This document shows, piece by piece, positions 1 to 8,591 of a stretch of DNA of 64,000 nucleotides. A model generated the notes under the pieces. It did not search any database and was not told the DNA's origin. It saw only the letters and a list, made by a program, of their open reading frames with translations. Position numbers and translations under genes: made by a program. How positions within the stretch are numbered: position 1 is the stretch's first letter; every line of letters begins with the position of its first letter. This DNA is from Candidatus Villigracilaceae bacterium (GTDB lineage: Bacteria; Chloroflexota; Anaerolineae; Anaerolineales; Villigracilaceae). The DNA lies in NCBI GenBank assembly GCA_026645935.1, contig JAPKMP010000001.1, positions 186,001-250,000 on the forward strand, in the 5' to 3' direction.

Positions 1-1307
1 TCGGTCGGGTCCCCGACGATGCGATAGGTCTGCTGGGAATCAGACTCGCCGGTGATCTCGATCTCTGAGTCGTTGTTCAGAACGCCGAGCCAAAGGGTGG
101 AGAGGATGGCAGGATACTGTTTTGCATCGACGACCTTACCGCCATCCGTAAAATCACCCTTGGGTGTGTACCCGGCTCCGGAAATGCTGAGCAGTTGACC
201 GTCCGCCCAGATGCGCGTGACTGTCATCTCGTTCTGGGTCAAAGTCCCGGTCTTATCGGAGCAGATCGTCGTGGCGGAACCGAGCGTTTCCACAGAGGAT
301 AACTTGCGAATGAGCGCATGGCGCTGGATCATTTCGCGCATCCCCAGCGCGAGTGAAATGGTTACAACAGCAGGCAAACCTTCGGGCACAGCGGCAATGG
401 CGAGACTGATGGCGATGATGAATACTTCTGTGATCTCGCCCGCAAATTCCTTGAAATATTCGATGGGCGTCGAGAATAATCCCCCGATATCCGTATAGTT
501 GATCAACGCGACTAAGAAGACGACAAATACCAGGATCAACGAGCCGATGCTCAAAGACTTGCCGAGATTATCCAGGCGGCGCTGGAGCGGAGTCTCTTCG
601 GCTTCCACGTTTTGAAGCATGGAGGCAATGAGACCCAGTTGGGTATTCATCCCGGTGCTGGTCACCACGCCGCGCCCGCGTCCGTAGGAAACGACCGTTC
701 CCATAAAGGCGGTATTTTTCCGGTCACCGAGCGGAACGTTCTTTTCGAGCACGGTCGCAGCATTCTTTTGAACCGGCAGCGACTCGCCGGTAAGCGAGGC
801 TTCCTCCACTCGCAGGTTAACCGCTTCGAGCAATCGCAGATCGGCCGGGATGAAATTTCCCGCCTCAAGAAAAACAATATCGCCCGGCACAAGGTTGTAG
901 GCGGGGATGGATTTGCGCGAACCGTCGCGCAGCACCTGCGCTTCGGGCGCGGCTAATTTCTTCAGCGCTGCCAGTGCCTGCTCCGCCCGCTGTTCCTGGA
1001 TGATTCCAAGGATGGCGTTTAATACCACGATCGCCATGATGGCGATGGATTCGACATAATCCCCAAGCAAAGCAGAGATGATGGAGGCAACGATCAGCAG
1101 GATCACCACAAAATTGTTCAATTGATCCCACAGCATCGCAAGGAATCCGGGACGCGGCGCCTCGCTCAACTGGTTCAGACCGTGCTGCGCCAGTCGTTTT
1201 TCAGCTTCGACGCTGGTTAAACCCTCCTCATGCACTTCGAGATGTTTGAGCGTTTCCTCTGCGGTGACGGCGTGGAATTCCTGCGGCGTTGTTTCTTCGT
1301 TCGTCAT
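1..1307 (-). CDS. P2-type cation-transporting ATPase, N-terminal part (cut by window edge)
   Basis: Membrane pump of the P-type ATPase superfamily, most like Ca2+-type P2 enzymes. About 435 codons are visible; the C-terminal part lies outside the window. The frame opens with an N-terminal cation-ATPase domain, then a first transmembrane pair, the actuator domain with the TGES loop (ASLTGESLPV), a second membrane pair carrying PEGLPAVVTISLALGM, and the phosphorylation motif CSDKTGTLTQNEM. The PEGLP signature in the fourth membrane helix is typical of Ca2+/Mn2+ or Na+ pumps. The start is chosen because CAGGAG lies about 8 bases upstream. Ion specificity cannot be fixed without the C-terminal helices. 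It stands alone, divergent from the next gene. Confidence 0.9.
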   Translation of the reverse strand, partial: MTNEETTPQEFHAVTAEETLKHLEVHEEGLTSVEAEKRLAQHGLNQLSEAPRPGFLAMLWDQLNNFVVILLIVASIISALLGDYVESIAIMAIVVLNAILGIIQEQRAEQALAALKKLAAPEAQVLRDGSRKSIPAYNLVPGDIVFLEAGNFIPADLRLLEAVNLRVEEASLTGESLPVQKNAATVLEKNVPLGDRKNTAFMGTVVSYGRGRGVVTSTGMNTQLGLIASMLQNVEAEETPLQRRLDNLGKSLSIGSLILVFVVFLVALINYTDIGGLFSTPIEYFKEFAGEITEVFIIAISLAIAAVPEGLPAVVTISLALGMREMIQRHALIRKLSSVETLGSATTICSDKTGTLTQNEMTVTRIWADGQLLSISGAGYTPKGDFTDGGKVVDAKQYPAILSTLWLGVLNNDSEIEITGESDSQQTYRIVGDPT

Positions 1308-1486
1308 TCATTGCTCCTGGGGTGAATTTCTTCCTGCGCGCAAAAAAGACGAGAACACTCCGTCGAATGGAATGTCTCGCCTCCATTTGGGATGGTCGTC
1401 TTTAAGGTTTCCTGCAAACGCGAATGAGTCTATTCCCAGACCTGATGCTTGTCAAGCAATGCGCCCGAGAAAACTGTTGGGTGGGT

Positions 1487-1492
1487 TACAAT
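1487..1492 (+). promoter_or_regulatory. -10 box of a probable leaderless promoter
   Basis: TACAAT ends 7 bases before the ATG at 1500, and no Shine-Dalgarno sequence lies between. This geometry puts the transcription start at or within a base or two of the start codon. No clear -35 box is seen. Confidence 0.5.
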
Positions 1493-1499
1493 TCGGTCC

Positions 1500-2108
1500 A
1501 TGCGTATCTTCAAATCGAGATTACCCCAACTTCTCCTTGTGCTTTTATCGATCGCCATTCTCGCGCTGTTCGGTCCCGAGGAGCAATCGCTGGGATCGAA
1601 CGTCCGGCTCGTGTATCTGCACGGAGCCTGGGTGCTCACCGCCGAGATCGCCTTCCTTGCAGCGGCTCTCGCCGGACTTTTAGGCTTGATCCTGCGCCGC
1701 GGCATGTTTCACTCGTGGAGCGCCGCGCTCGGGCGAACGGGGATTATCTTTTGGATCACCTACCTGCCGTTATCCCTGCTCGCCATGCAAGCCAACTGGA
1801 ACGGTCTTTTCCTCGCTGAGCCGCGTTTCCGGCTTGCGATGATCTTCGCCGTCACCGGCGTTCTGCTTCAAGCGGGGTTGTGGATTTTCAACCTGCCGTG
1901 GCTGACTTCTCTTGCGAACATTATTTTCATCGTTGTTCTTCGCGCCATCTTCGCCACAGCGGAAAATATCATGCATCCGCCCCCATCGCCGATCTTCAAT
2001 TCGGGGAATATTATCATCATCGCTTTCTTCGTTGCGTTGAACCTGTTGGCGTGGCTAGCCGCCTACCTCCTCACGCGCCTGCTGCTTGATGCCAAACCCG
2101 CTTCCTAA
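1500..2108 (+). CDS. Six-TM membrane protein, CcsA/CcmC-like
   Basis: Integral membrane protein of about 202 residues with roughly six hydrophobic helices. The segment VRLVYLHGAWV at the start of the second helix resembles the Y-x-H-x-P-A-x-W region of cytochrome c assembly proteins (CcmC/CcsA family), so a role in haem handling is possible but unproven. The start at 1500 is preferred over an upstream in-frame GTG because it begins right after a TACAAT box and directly precedes the first membrane helix. The MFS gene follows 13 bases later, so the two are probably co-transcribed. Confidence 0.65.
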   Translation: MRIFKSRLPQLLLVLLSIAILALFGPEEQSLGSNVRLVYLHGAWVLTAEIAFLAAALAGLLGLILRRGMFHSWSAALGRTGIIFWITYLPLSLLAMQANWNGLFLAEPRFRLAMIFAVTGVLLQAGLWIFNLPWLTSLANIIFIVVLRAIFATAENIMHPPPSPIFNSGNIIIIAFFVALNLLAWLAAYLLTRLLLDAKPAS

Positions 2109-2121
2109 ACCCCAATCCTAA

Positions 2122-3267
2122 ATGTCCCGAATTCGCCTTATCACCTACACTGCCATCCGTGTGGTTCTTAATACCGCACATCGCATGGTCTATCCCTTTC
2201 TTCCCGTTTTCGCGCGCGGACTTGGCGTCGACATCCAAACGATCTCGGCACTGGTTGCCAACCGGGCGGTTGTCGGATCGTTCAGTCCGTTTCTCGTCCC
2301 ATTCATCGAACCGCGCGGACGCAAGTTCGGCATGCTGCTCGGTTTGGTATTCTTTACAGGCGGCGTGGGAATTGTAGCCTTTGCCCCTTCTGTCTCATCG
2401 TTGGGAATCGCCCTCATCCTTTCCCTGCTCGGAAAAGCTTTCTTTGACCCTTCGCTTACGGCATATGTTTCGGATCATACGCCGTACTCGGAGCGCGGAA
2501 GTGCGGTCGCCGCCCTTGAGTTTGCATGGTCGTTGTCATTCATAGCGGGCATCCCCGCCGTGGGCTGGTTGCTTTCGCGCTCCTCCTGGTCGACACCTTT
2601 CATGGTATTGGGGATTCTGGGCGTCGCCGCATTCATCTACATCGCATTGACCCTGAAGGATTCTGTCATACCGTCCCACCATGAGGACGGCATATTCGGA
2701 AACGCAAAACAGATCATTACTTCGCCGGTGACGCTGGCGGCAATTTCCATCGGCCTGCTGGTTTCTGCGGCGAATGAAGTCGTCAATATCGTCTTTGGTT
2801 TGTGGCTGGAGGATTCTTTCCAATTACAGATCGCCGCCTTGGGAGCGGCATCCGCTGTCATCGGCTTGTCGGAGTTGGGAGGCGAGGGACTGGTATTCGG
2901 CCTCGTTGACCGGCTGGGAAAAGTCCGCGCTTCAGGTCTGGGGGTTATTGCTAACTGTTTTGCAGCAATATTGCTTCCCATCATCGGGCGGACGCAGGCA
3001 GGCGCATTGGCGGGCTTATTCCTGTTTTACATCACTTTCGAATTCACCATTGTGAGTATCATCCCCCTGATCACCGAAGTCATGCCTGCCGCTCGGGTGA
3101 CGATGCTGTCATTTGCAGGCGCGGCGCATTCCGTGGGCCGGGCATTGGGCGCGTGGCTGGCTCCGCCGTTATATGCGGTCGGATTTTCCCATATCATGGG
3201 AGCGGCAATCGTTTTCAACCTGCTTGGCCTGGCGGCGGTCTGGTACGTTTCGAGGCACCACGAATGA
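2122..3267 (+). CDS. MFS transporter
   Basis: Major facilitator superfamily permease, 381 residues, with about twelve hydrophobic helices. The loop between helices 2 and 3 carries a reduced form of the MFS motif (EPRGRKFGMLLG), and the equivalent loop of the second half reads DRLGKVRASGLG. The length fits the small MFS exporters. The substrate cannot be inferred from sequence or neighbours. It follows the six-TM gene by 13 bases and ends shortly before a strong bidirectional terminator, so the pair looks like a two-gene unit. Confidence 0.8.
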   Translation: MSRIRLITYTAIRVVLNTAHRMVYPFLPVFARGLGVDIQTISALVANRAVVGSFSPFLVPFIEPRGRKFGMLLGLVFFTGGVGIVAFAPSVSSLGIALILSLLGKAFFDPSLTAYVSDHTPYSERGSAVAALEFAWSLSFIAGIPAVGWLLSRSSWSTPFMVLGILGVAAFIYIALTLKDSVIPSHHEDGIFGNAKQIITSPVTLAAISIGLLVSAANEVVNIVFGLWLEDSFQLQIAALGAASAVIGLSELGGEGLVFGLVDRLGKVRASGLGVIANCFAAILLPIIGRTQAGALAGLFLFYITFEFTIVSIIPLITEVMPAARVTMLSFAGAAHSVGRALGAWLAPPLYAVGFSHIMGAAIVFNLLGLAAVWYVSRHHE

Positions 3268-3333
3268 TTGGGAGCACCGGGATGGCAGGGTCATTTATGG
3301 ATGCGGGGTGAGGCGGGTGAATGGTCGAAAAAT

Positions 3334-3369
3334 AAAATAAATCCCATCTCGTGAGATGGGATTTATTTT
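3334..3369. terminator. Bidirectional terminator between MFS gene and Flp pilin
   Basis: A near-perfect inverted repeat of about 17 bp per arm (AAATCCCATCTC-GT-GAGATGGGATTT) is flanked by A-rich sequence on the left and T-rich on the right. It can therefore end transcription of the MFS gene on + and of the pilin gene on -. Confidence 0.85.
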
Positions 3370-3392
3370 TGTAACTAAACTGCCGGCTTCGA

Positions 3393-3548
3393 TTAGAAGC
3401 TGCTGAGGCTGTCGTTGATGGTGCTGAATACGTTGCCGATGATGGGACCGAGGACCATGAGGACTGCGATAACAACAATGGCAACCAAAACGAGAATCAA
3501 CGCGTATTCGACCAGTCCTTGGCCTTTTTCCTTGGGTGAGAACAACAT
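3393..3548 (-). CDS. Flp/Tad-type pilin, copy 1
   Basis: Small pilin-like protein of 51 residues with no separate signal peptide. A short polar N-terminus is followed by the prepilin-peptidase-like motif KGQGLVEYALILVLVAIVV: G, then a glutamate five residues later, then Tyr, as in Flp pilins. One long hydrophobic helix and a short polar tail (GNVFSTINDSLSSF) follow. It has AAAGGAG before the ATG and its own promoter. Two more copies lie upstream on the same strand. The tad assembly genes are not in this window. Confidence 0.85.
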   Translation of the reverse strand: MLFSPKEKGQGLVEYALILVLVAIVVIAVLMVLGPIIGNVFSTINDSLSSF

Positions 3549-3600
3549 GAGTATTTTCTCCTTTCTTTAGGATTTCCCAGGTTTCGCCTGAGATAAGGTT

Positions 3601-3628
3601 ATTTTACACGGAGCACCGATTTTTGCAA
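3601..3628 (-). promoter_or_regulatory. Promoter of Flp pilin copy 1
   Basis: On the minus strand, TTGCAA (3623-3628) and TAAAAT (3601-3606) are separated by 16 bp. They lie about 53 bases upstream of the pilin ATG, leaving room for a leader with an AAAGGAG ribosome site. Confidence 0.6.
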
Positions 3629-3688
3629 GCCTGCAGGGGAGAAGCTCCCTAACAGTATTGTTAGCCTTTCAAATGTGACCGGGCTCCA

Positions 3689-3844
3689 CTACACATTGCT
3701 GAGACTGTCGTTAAGCGAACTGAACACGTTGCCGATGATAGGGCCGAGGATGTAGAGGACTGCGATAACAAGAATGGCAACCAGAACAAGAATAAACGCG
3801 TATTCGACCAATCCCTGGCCTTTTTCCATGGGCGTAAACAACAT
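3689..3844 (-). CDS. Flp/Tad-type pilin, copy 2
   Basis: Pilin-like protein of 51 residues, the most divergent of the three local copies. It has Thr4, Met6, Phe17, Leu25 and a Tyr-Ile in the second half of the helix, and ends in SLSNV. The core KGQGLVEYA motif and the GPIIGNVFS tail are kept. AAAGGAGGTGA lies just before the start, an almost complete match to the 16S anti-Shine-Dalgarno, which suggests strong translation. The upstream region holds a palindromic repeat at 3921-4022, so its promoter may differ from those of copies 1 and 3. Confidence 0.85.
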   Translation of the reverse strand: MLFTPMEKGQGLVEYAFILVLVAILVIAVLYILGPIIGNVFSSLNDSLSNV

Positions 3845-3920
3845 GGCATTTCACCTCCTTTCCTTAAATCTAGGATTTAATCAGGGAGTAACTAAATTCG
3901 AGGTGATGCAGCAATTTCTC

Positions 3921-4022
3921 GCATGTCATTCTGAGGAGCGCAGCGACGAAGAATCTCTAGTTTTCTAATAAACTTGATTTTGGCAGGGGAGAGACCCTCC
4001 GCTATCGCTCAGGGTGACATGC
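3921..4022. repeat. MITE-like imperfect palindrome (GCATGTCA ends)
   Basis: An element of about 102 bp begins GCATGTCATTCTGAGGAGCG and ends in the imperfect reverse complement (CGCTCAGGGTGACATGC), with arms of about 35 bases. It lies in the 377-base gap between pilin copies 2 and 3. The rest of that gap has no gene I can support. Related TGTCATT-ended palindromes occur at 9019 and 34127. It codes for nothing recognisable and has no visible target-site duplication. Confidence 0.7.
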
Positions 4023-4170
4023 ATCGTTTTGATTTTAGGCACTCTCTTTAATCATTATAAACGAAACCATCCGGGGGAAATATTGTAAACTTCTTGCAAA
4101 GGTCAATTTTTTACATCGTTTGGCGGCGTCACCGCATTCCACGTGCTGCAGCGCAATCATTAATGCCTAG

Positions 4171-4203
4171 AAAAAAAGCCCCGTCGTGAAACGGGGCTTT
4201 TGC
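4171..4203 (-). terminator. Terminator of Flp pilin copy 3
   Basis: A stem AAAGCCCCGT/ACGGGGCTTT with a short loop, followed on the minus strand by a run of T. It lies about 20 bases beyond the stop codon of pilin copy 3 and is a textbook intrinsic terminator. Confidence 0.85.
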
Positions 4204-4221
4204 TGGACTTTCCGATCAGGA

Positions 4222-4377
4222 TTACACGCCGCTGAGGCTGTCGTTGATGGTGCTGAACACGTTGCCGATGATGGGGCCGAGGATCATGAGGACGGCGATA
4301 ACGACGATGGCCACCAAAACGAGGATCAGCGCATATTCCACCAAACCCTGGCCTTTTTCTTTGGGTGAGAACAACAT
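4222..4377 (-). CDS. Flp/Tad-type pilin, copy 3
   Basis: Pilin-like protein of 51 residues, differing from copy 1 at only three or so positions (Met-Ile in the helix, tail SLSGV). The processing-type motif KGQGLVEYA, a single hydrophobic helix and the GPIIGNVFSTIND tail are present. It has a strong promoter of its own and a strong terminator, so it is a one-gene unit. The three copies probably arose by tandem duplication; copies 1 and 3 are much closer to each other than to copy 2. Confidence 0.85.
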   Translation of the reverse strand: MLFSPKEKGQGLVEYALILVLVAIVVIAVLMILGPIIGNVFSTINDSLSGV

Positions 4378-4436
4378 GATGTATAACTCCTTTCGTTTAT
4401 GAATGGTCGGAAGACGCCTTCCGTATTTACGTTTCT

Positions 4437-4464
4437 ATTCTACAGCAACGGGTCGAAAAGTCAA
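4437..4464 (-). promoter_or_regulatory. Strong promoter of Flp pilin copy 3
   Basis: On the minus strand TTGACT (4459-4464) and TAGAAT (4437-4442) are 16 bp apart. The predicted leader contains a small palindrome, CGGAAG-ACGC-CTTCCG, and a Shine-Dalgarno AAAGGAG before the ATG. Confidence 0.7.
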
Positions 4465-4587
4465 TGATTTTTATTTTACAATCTTGTTAGGGAAGAGGGG
4501 GGTCTCCGGCCGCATTTTGAATCGCCCGCACACACGGACGTTTCTGTGGTTAAATTATTTCATCATCAATCCTCGACGGTGAATCCC

Positions 4588-5862
4588 ATGCTCATTCATT
4601 CAACCTCCCAACTCCTGACACTTGCAGGCGGTCCCCAGCGCGGAAATGCGCTCGGTTCGCTCGGCATCATCGATAATGGCGCTGTCGTCATGCGAGACGA
4701 AAAGATCGTCGCAGTCGGTGGGACGGACGAACTCCGCGCCGCATACCCCGATGAACCGACACTTGACGCGGGCCGTTGCGTGCTCATGCCGGGTTTCGTG
4801 GACCCGCACACGCACCTCATCTGGGCGGGCGATCGCGCCAATGAATTCGAAATGAAGATGGCGGGAACGCCTTATCTCGATATCCTTGCGGCTGGCGGCG
4901 GTATTCTCTCCACCGTCAAAGCGACCCGCACAGCCAGCATCGAAACGCTGATGGCGGAAACCCGCCCACGCATGCTGAGGATGTTCAGGAACGGCACGAC
5001 AACCGCTGAAGCAAAGACGGGTTATGGGCTGCAAACCGCCACGGAACTGCGTTTATTGAAAGCCCTGCTTGCCTTGAACGATGAAAGCCCGCTCGACCTT
5101 GTCATCACATTTCTTGGCGCGCACGCCATTGCACCGGAATTTAAAGATGACCCCCAGGGATATACGGATGAAGTCGTCAATACCATGCTGCCCATGCTGA
5201 AAGGCTGGTGGGAGACTCACGCCCCGCGCCTTCCCATGCCCTTTGTGGATGTGTTTTGCGAGACGAAAGCCTTCACTCTCGAACAATCGCGTCAGATCCT
5301 GACCCGGGCACAGTCGCTGGGATTCCCGCTTAAGATCCACGCCGACGAATTCGACAATCTCGGCGGAGCGTCGCTGGCAGCGGAGTTAAAGGCCGCGTCG
5401 GCCGACCATCTCGTGGTCACGTCCGATGCGGATATCGAAGCGCTGGGCAGGTCCGAGACAGTGGCGGTCGCCCTCCCTTGCACTCCCTTCGGGCTGGCTG
5501 AATCCCATTACACACCCGCGAAAAAATTGCTGGATGCGAACGCGATCCTTGCCATCGCTACAGACTGCAATCCCGGCACATCGTGGAATGAGTCGATGCA
5601 ATTTGCGATCGCGCTCGCCTGCCGTTATATGAAATTGACTCCCGCCCAAGCCATCGCTTCCGCGACGATCAATGCTGCGCATGCCATCCGCCGCGCGGAT
5701 TCGGTCGGCTCCATCGAAGTCGGCAAACAGGCGGACATGCTTATCCTGTCTGTGAGCGATTACCGTCAGGTCGGTTATCGTTACGGAACGAATCTCGTCA
5801 AGCACATCATCAAACGCGGACAGGTCTATTCAGTGGATGTGGGATATTACAGGACGGCATGA
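4588..5862 (+). CDS. hutI: Imidazolonepropionase
   Basis: Amidohydrolase-superfamily enzyme of histidine breakdown. It opens the ring of 4-imidazolone-5-propionate to give N-formimino-glutamate in the cytosol. About 424 residues, the usual length. Metal and substrate motifs are visible: VDPHTHLIWAGDR near residue 70, AKTGYGL, KIHADEFDN with the later metal histidine, and ATDCNPGTSWNESM with the catalytic aspartate. The start at 4588 (MLIHSTSQL) is preferred over an in-frame GTG at 4546 because family members begin there; no strong ribosome site is seen. It overlaps the next gene by 4 bases. No other hut gene lies in the window. Confidence 0.92.
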   Translation: MLIHSTSQLLTLAGGPQRGNALGSLGIIDNGAVVMRDEKIVAVGGTDELRAAYPDEPTLDAGRCVLMPGFVDPHTHLIWAGDRANEFEMKMAGTPYLDILAAGGGILSTVKATRTASIETLMAETRPRMLRMFRNGTTTAEAKTGYGLQTATELRLLKALLALNDESPLDLVITFLGAHAIAPEFKDDPQGYTDEVVNTMLPMLKGWWETHAPRLPMPFVDVFCETKAFTLEQSRQILTRAQSLGFPLKIHADEFDNLGGASLAAELKAASADHLVVTSDADIEALGRSETVAVALPCTPFGLAESHYTPAKKLLDANAILAIATDCNPGTSWNESMQFAIALACRYMKLTPAQAIASATINAAHAIRRADSVGSIEVGKQADMLILSVSDYRQVGYRYGTNLVKHIIKRGQVYSVDVGYYRTA

Positions 5863-6812
5863 ATTCGAAAGGCTCCCGGAAGAAACCGATCGATATCATT
5901 CCCATCGCCCGGGACCGGGTGATGGAGCATATCCCCGAAATGGTCATCGTGCTGGATGAAAAGGAACGCATCGTCGATGCGAATGCCATGGCGCAAAAGT
6001 GGCTCGATAAACCGTTGGAAGAGATCATCGGCGGCGATCCGATGGAAGTCTTCAAGCAATGGCCTCAATTGTTACAGCGTTTCTTCTTCCTGGAATACCA
6101 CCGCGAAGAGGTTGAAATTCCAGGCGACCCGCCCCGCGTTCTGGAAACCATCATCACGCCGGTCTATAACGAATCGAAACAGCTTGAAGGAAGGATCGTT
6201 CTCGCCTACGATATTACCGCTAGGAAAAAACTCGAAGGGGATTTAAAGACCGCCAACCAGGCTCTTCAATCCCAATTGGAGGAGAACGAACGACTGCGCC
6301 TCCGATTGCAGGAGCAGGCCATCCGCGACCCGCTGACCGGGGTGTTCAACCGCCGCTATTTTGCGGAAGCGCTCGATAATGTGACCGCCCGCGCCGTTCG
6401 CGAAAATACTCCCTTTTCCATCATCATTCTCGATGTGGACCATTTCAAACGGATCAACGATTCGTACGGTCACAAATGCGGCGACTTCGTTTTGCAGGCT
6501 CTTGCGAAATATCTGGCTCAAAAAACAAGGCGCAGTGACATCGTCTGTCGTTTTGGCGGGGAGGAGTTCGTTATTCTCATGCCCGACGCCTCTGCAGACT
6601 CTGCCCAGGAACGCGCCGAACTTTTTCGAAAGGAATTCGAAGCCATGGTCAACGTCTGCGAAGGAAATTCCATCCAAGCCACATTTTCGGTGGGAGTGGC
6701 ATCCTTCCCCGTTCACGCGGGTTCGGGGGAGAGCCTGCTTGGCTGCGCAGACCAGGCGTTGTATCGGTCCAAGGCGGGGGGACGGAACCGGGTCACTGTT
6801 TTTGAACGGTGA
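5859..6812 (+). CDS. PAS-GGDEF diguanylate cyclase
   Basis: Predicted cytosolic sensor and c-di-GMP synthase, 317 residues. A PAS domain occupies about residues 20-125 (IPEMVIVLDEKERIVDANAM), a coiled linker about 125-150, and a GGDEF domain about 150-315. The signature is GGEEF, a functional variant, in CRFGGEEFVILMPDA. Five residues before it lies RRSD, the RxxD inhibitory site, so product feedback is likely. No membrane segment is present. Its start overlaps the end of hutI (ATGA), so it is translated from the histidine/arginine catabolic operon. The PAS ligand cannot be read. Confidence 0.88.
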   Translation: MNSKGSRKKPIDIIPIARDRVMEHIPEMVIVLDEKERIVDANAMAQKWLDKPLEEIIGGDPMEVFKQWPQLLQRFFFLEYHREEVEIPGDPPRVLETIITPVYNESKQLEGRIVLAYDITARKKLEGDLKTANQALQSQLEENERLRLRLQEQAIRDPLTGVFNRRYFAEALDNVTARAVRENTPFSIIILDVDHFKRINDSYGHKCGDFVLQALAKYLAQKTRRSDIVCRFGGEEFVILMPDASADSAQERAELFRKEFEAMVNVCEGNSIQATFSVGVASFPVHAGSGESLLGCADQALYRSKAGGRNRVTVFER

Positions 6813-6857
6813 GACGCGATACAATCCGACATCAAACATCCAATCAGGAGACATTTA

Positions 6858-7763
6858 ATGCAAATAGACATCATCGGCGTGCCCATCGATCTCGGCGCGG
6901 ACCGCCGCGGCGTGGACATGGGACCGAGCGCGATCCGCTATGCCCATTTACAGAAAAAACTCGAAGACCTCGGTTATACAGTGCAGGATGAAGGCAACGT
7001 GGAAGTGCCCATCGCGGAAATGTGCAGCATCAACAACCCGAAACTGAAATACATCGATTGCATCATTCCGATGGCGAGACGAGTATCCGGCGCGGTATCC
7101 ACTTCGGTGGGGGCTGGCAACTTTCCGCTTGTATTGGGAGGCGACCATTCCCTTTCCATCGGTTCGGTGCGCGGAGCGGCTCGCGGACGAAAGATCGGAG
7201 TCATCTGGCTCGATGCGCATGGCGATTTCAATACGGCTGAAACGACTCCGTCAGGAAATATCCACGGCATGTCGCTTGCCATCCTTGCAGGCTTGGGTGA
7301 CGGGAGGTTGATTCAATTATGGGATGAACCCGTGCCCGTCATCGACCCAATAAAGATCGCAGTCATTGGCGCGCGCGATCTCGATGAAGGCGAAAAGGTC
7401 AATTTGCAAAACGCGGGCGCGATGGTGATGAGCATGGAACAGATCGACCGCTACGGCATGGTCACTGCGCTCGAAAAAGCCATCGAACGGGTCAGCCGCG
7501 ATGTGGATGGAATCTTTCTTTCGCTCGATCTCGACTCGCTCGACCCCGAACATGCTCCCGGTGTTGGAACGCCCGTCCCAGCCGGGCTTTCACAGCGCGA
7601 GGCGCATCTCGCCTGCGAGATGATCGCCGAGACCGGTAAACTCATCGGCATGGATCTGGTCGAAGTCAACCCCATCCTCGATGTTCAAAACCGAACCGCC
7701 TCGCTCGCCGTCGATTTTGCGCTCTCCGCGCTGGGGCGCCGCATCTGGAACGGACTTACATGA
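6858..7763 (+). CDS. rocF: Arginase
   Basis: Ureohydrolase of 301 residues that splits arginine to ornithine and urea. The N-terminus GVPIDLGADRRGVDMGPSAI and the C-terminal MDLVEVNPILDVQNRTA are those of RocF-type arginases. Mn2+ ligands are in GGDHS, DAHGDFN and SLDLDSLDP. CAGGAGAC precedes the ATG. The related formiminoglutamase HutG was considered because of hutI nearby, but the arginine-site region TTPSGNIHGM and the overall pattern favour arginase. The next gene starts inside its stop codon (ATGA). Confidence 0.9.
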   Translation: MQIDIIGVPIDLGADRRGVDMGPSAIRYAHLQKKLEDLGYTVQDEGNVEVPIAEMCSINNPKLKYIDCIIPMARRVSGAVSTSVGAGNFPLVLGGDHSLSIGSVRGAARGRKIGVIWLDAHGDFNTAETTPSGNIHGMSLAILAGLGDGRLIQLWDEPVPVIDPIKIAVIGARDLDEGEKVNLQNAGAMVMSMEQIDRYGMVTALEKAIERVSRDVDGIFLSLDLDSLDPEHAPGVGTPVPAGLSQREAHLACEMIAETGKLIGMDLVEVNPILDVQNRTASLAVDFALSALGRRIWNGLT

Positions 7764-8530
7764 AACCGACCCTCTCTGATCTTGAAAAACTTGCGCTTGA
7801 AGCAGGAGCCATCCTCCGTGAGGGATACAACAAGGAGCACACGGTTCATTACAAAGGGACAATCGATCTTGTGACCGAAGCCGATCACGCCTCTGAAGCC
7901 TTTCTGCTCGGCGAAATAAAATCGCGTTTTCCCGGCGGGCACATCCTTGCCGAAGAGAGCGGAAGTATTCAGGGGAGCAACGAAGACCTCTGGTATATCG
8001 ACCCGCTCGACGGCACGGTCAATTACGCGCATCACATTCCCATCTTTTGCGTCTCGATTGGATTTTCAACGAACCGACAAATGACTCTCGGCGTCGTCTA
8101 TGACCCCATGCGGAATGAACTCTTCGCCGCCGAACGCGGCAAAGGCGCATTTCTCAATAGCAAAAGGATTCAAGTATCCAGCATAACCGAACTGGAAAAG
8201 TCCCTGCTCGTGACCGGCTTCCCCTACGACACCTGGGATACCGAACTCGATAATTTCAAATACTTCGAACGGCTCGCGAAGAAAACCCAGGGCGTACGCA
8301 GACTCGGTTCTGCTGCTTTGGATGCCTGCTACGTTGCCGCCGGGCGCTTTGACGGTTTCTGGGAGTTCAAACTCAAACCCTGGGACGTCGCTGCTGGCGG
8401 TTTGATCGCAAAGGAAGCAGGGGGAAAGGTCACTGCCATCGATGGAAGGGATGATTTTCTCTCCGCGCCTTTATCCATCCTCGCTTCCACGCCGGGGATT
8501 TATGAGGCAGTGAAGGGGCAGTTGAGTTAA
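7760..8530 (+). CDS. Inositol monophosphatase family protein
   Basis: Mg2+-dependent phosphatase of the IMPase/FBPase fold, 256 residues. The first metal site is in ILAEESG, the signature DPLDGTVNYAHHIPIFCVS is complete, and the second signature is WDVAAGGLIAKEAGG. Substrates of this family include inositol-1-phosphate, histidinol phosphate and 3'-phosphoadenosine phosphate; the sequence alone does not decide. It overlaps arginase by 4 bases and ends the operon just before a terminator. Confidence 0.88.
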   Translation: MKPTLSDLEKLALEAGAILREGYNKEHTVHYKGTIDLVTEADHASEAFLLGEIKSRFPGGHILAEESGSIQGSNEDLWYIDPLDGTVNYAHHIPIFCVSIGFSTNRQMTLGVVYDPMRNELFAAERGKGAFLNSKRIQVSSITELEKSLLVTGFPYDTWDTELDNFKYFERLAKKTQGVRRLGSAALDACYVAAGRFDGFWEFKLKPWDVAAGGLIAKEAGGKVTAIDGRDDFLSAPLSILASTPGIYEAVKGQLS

Positions 8531-8536
8531 ATAAAA

Positions 8537-8566
8537 AGCGGATGACGATAGGTCATCCGCTCTTTA
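8537..8566 (+). terminator. Terminator after IMPase gene
   Basis: Stem AGCGGATGAC/GTCATCCGCT with a short loop and a T-containing tail, starting a few bases after the stop codon. It closes the hutI-to-IMPase unit before the tRNA genes. Confidence 0.75.
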
Positions 8567-8591
8567 TAAATCTTCAATCACAAATCGATTG

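Noticed and set aside
6858-7763. Formiminoglutamase (HutG) instead of arginase
   Set aside because: The position after hutI suggested it, but the N-terminal GVPIDLGADRRGVDMGPSAI and the C-terminal region match RocF-type arginase.
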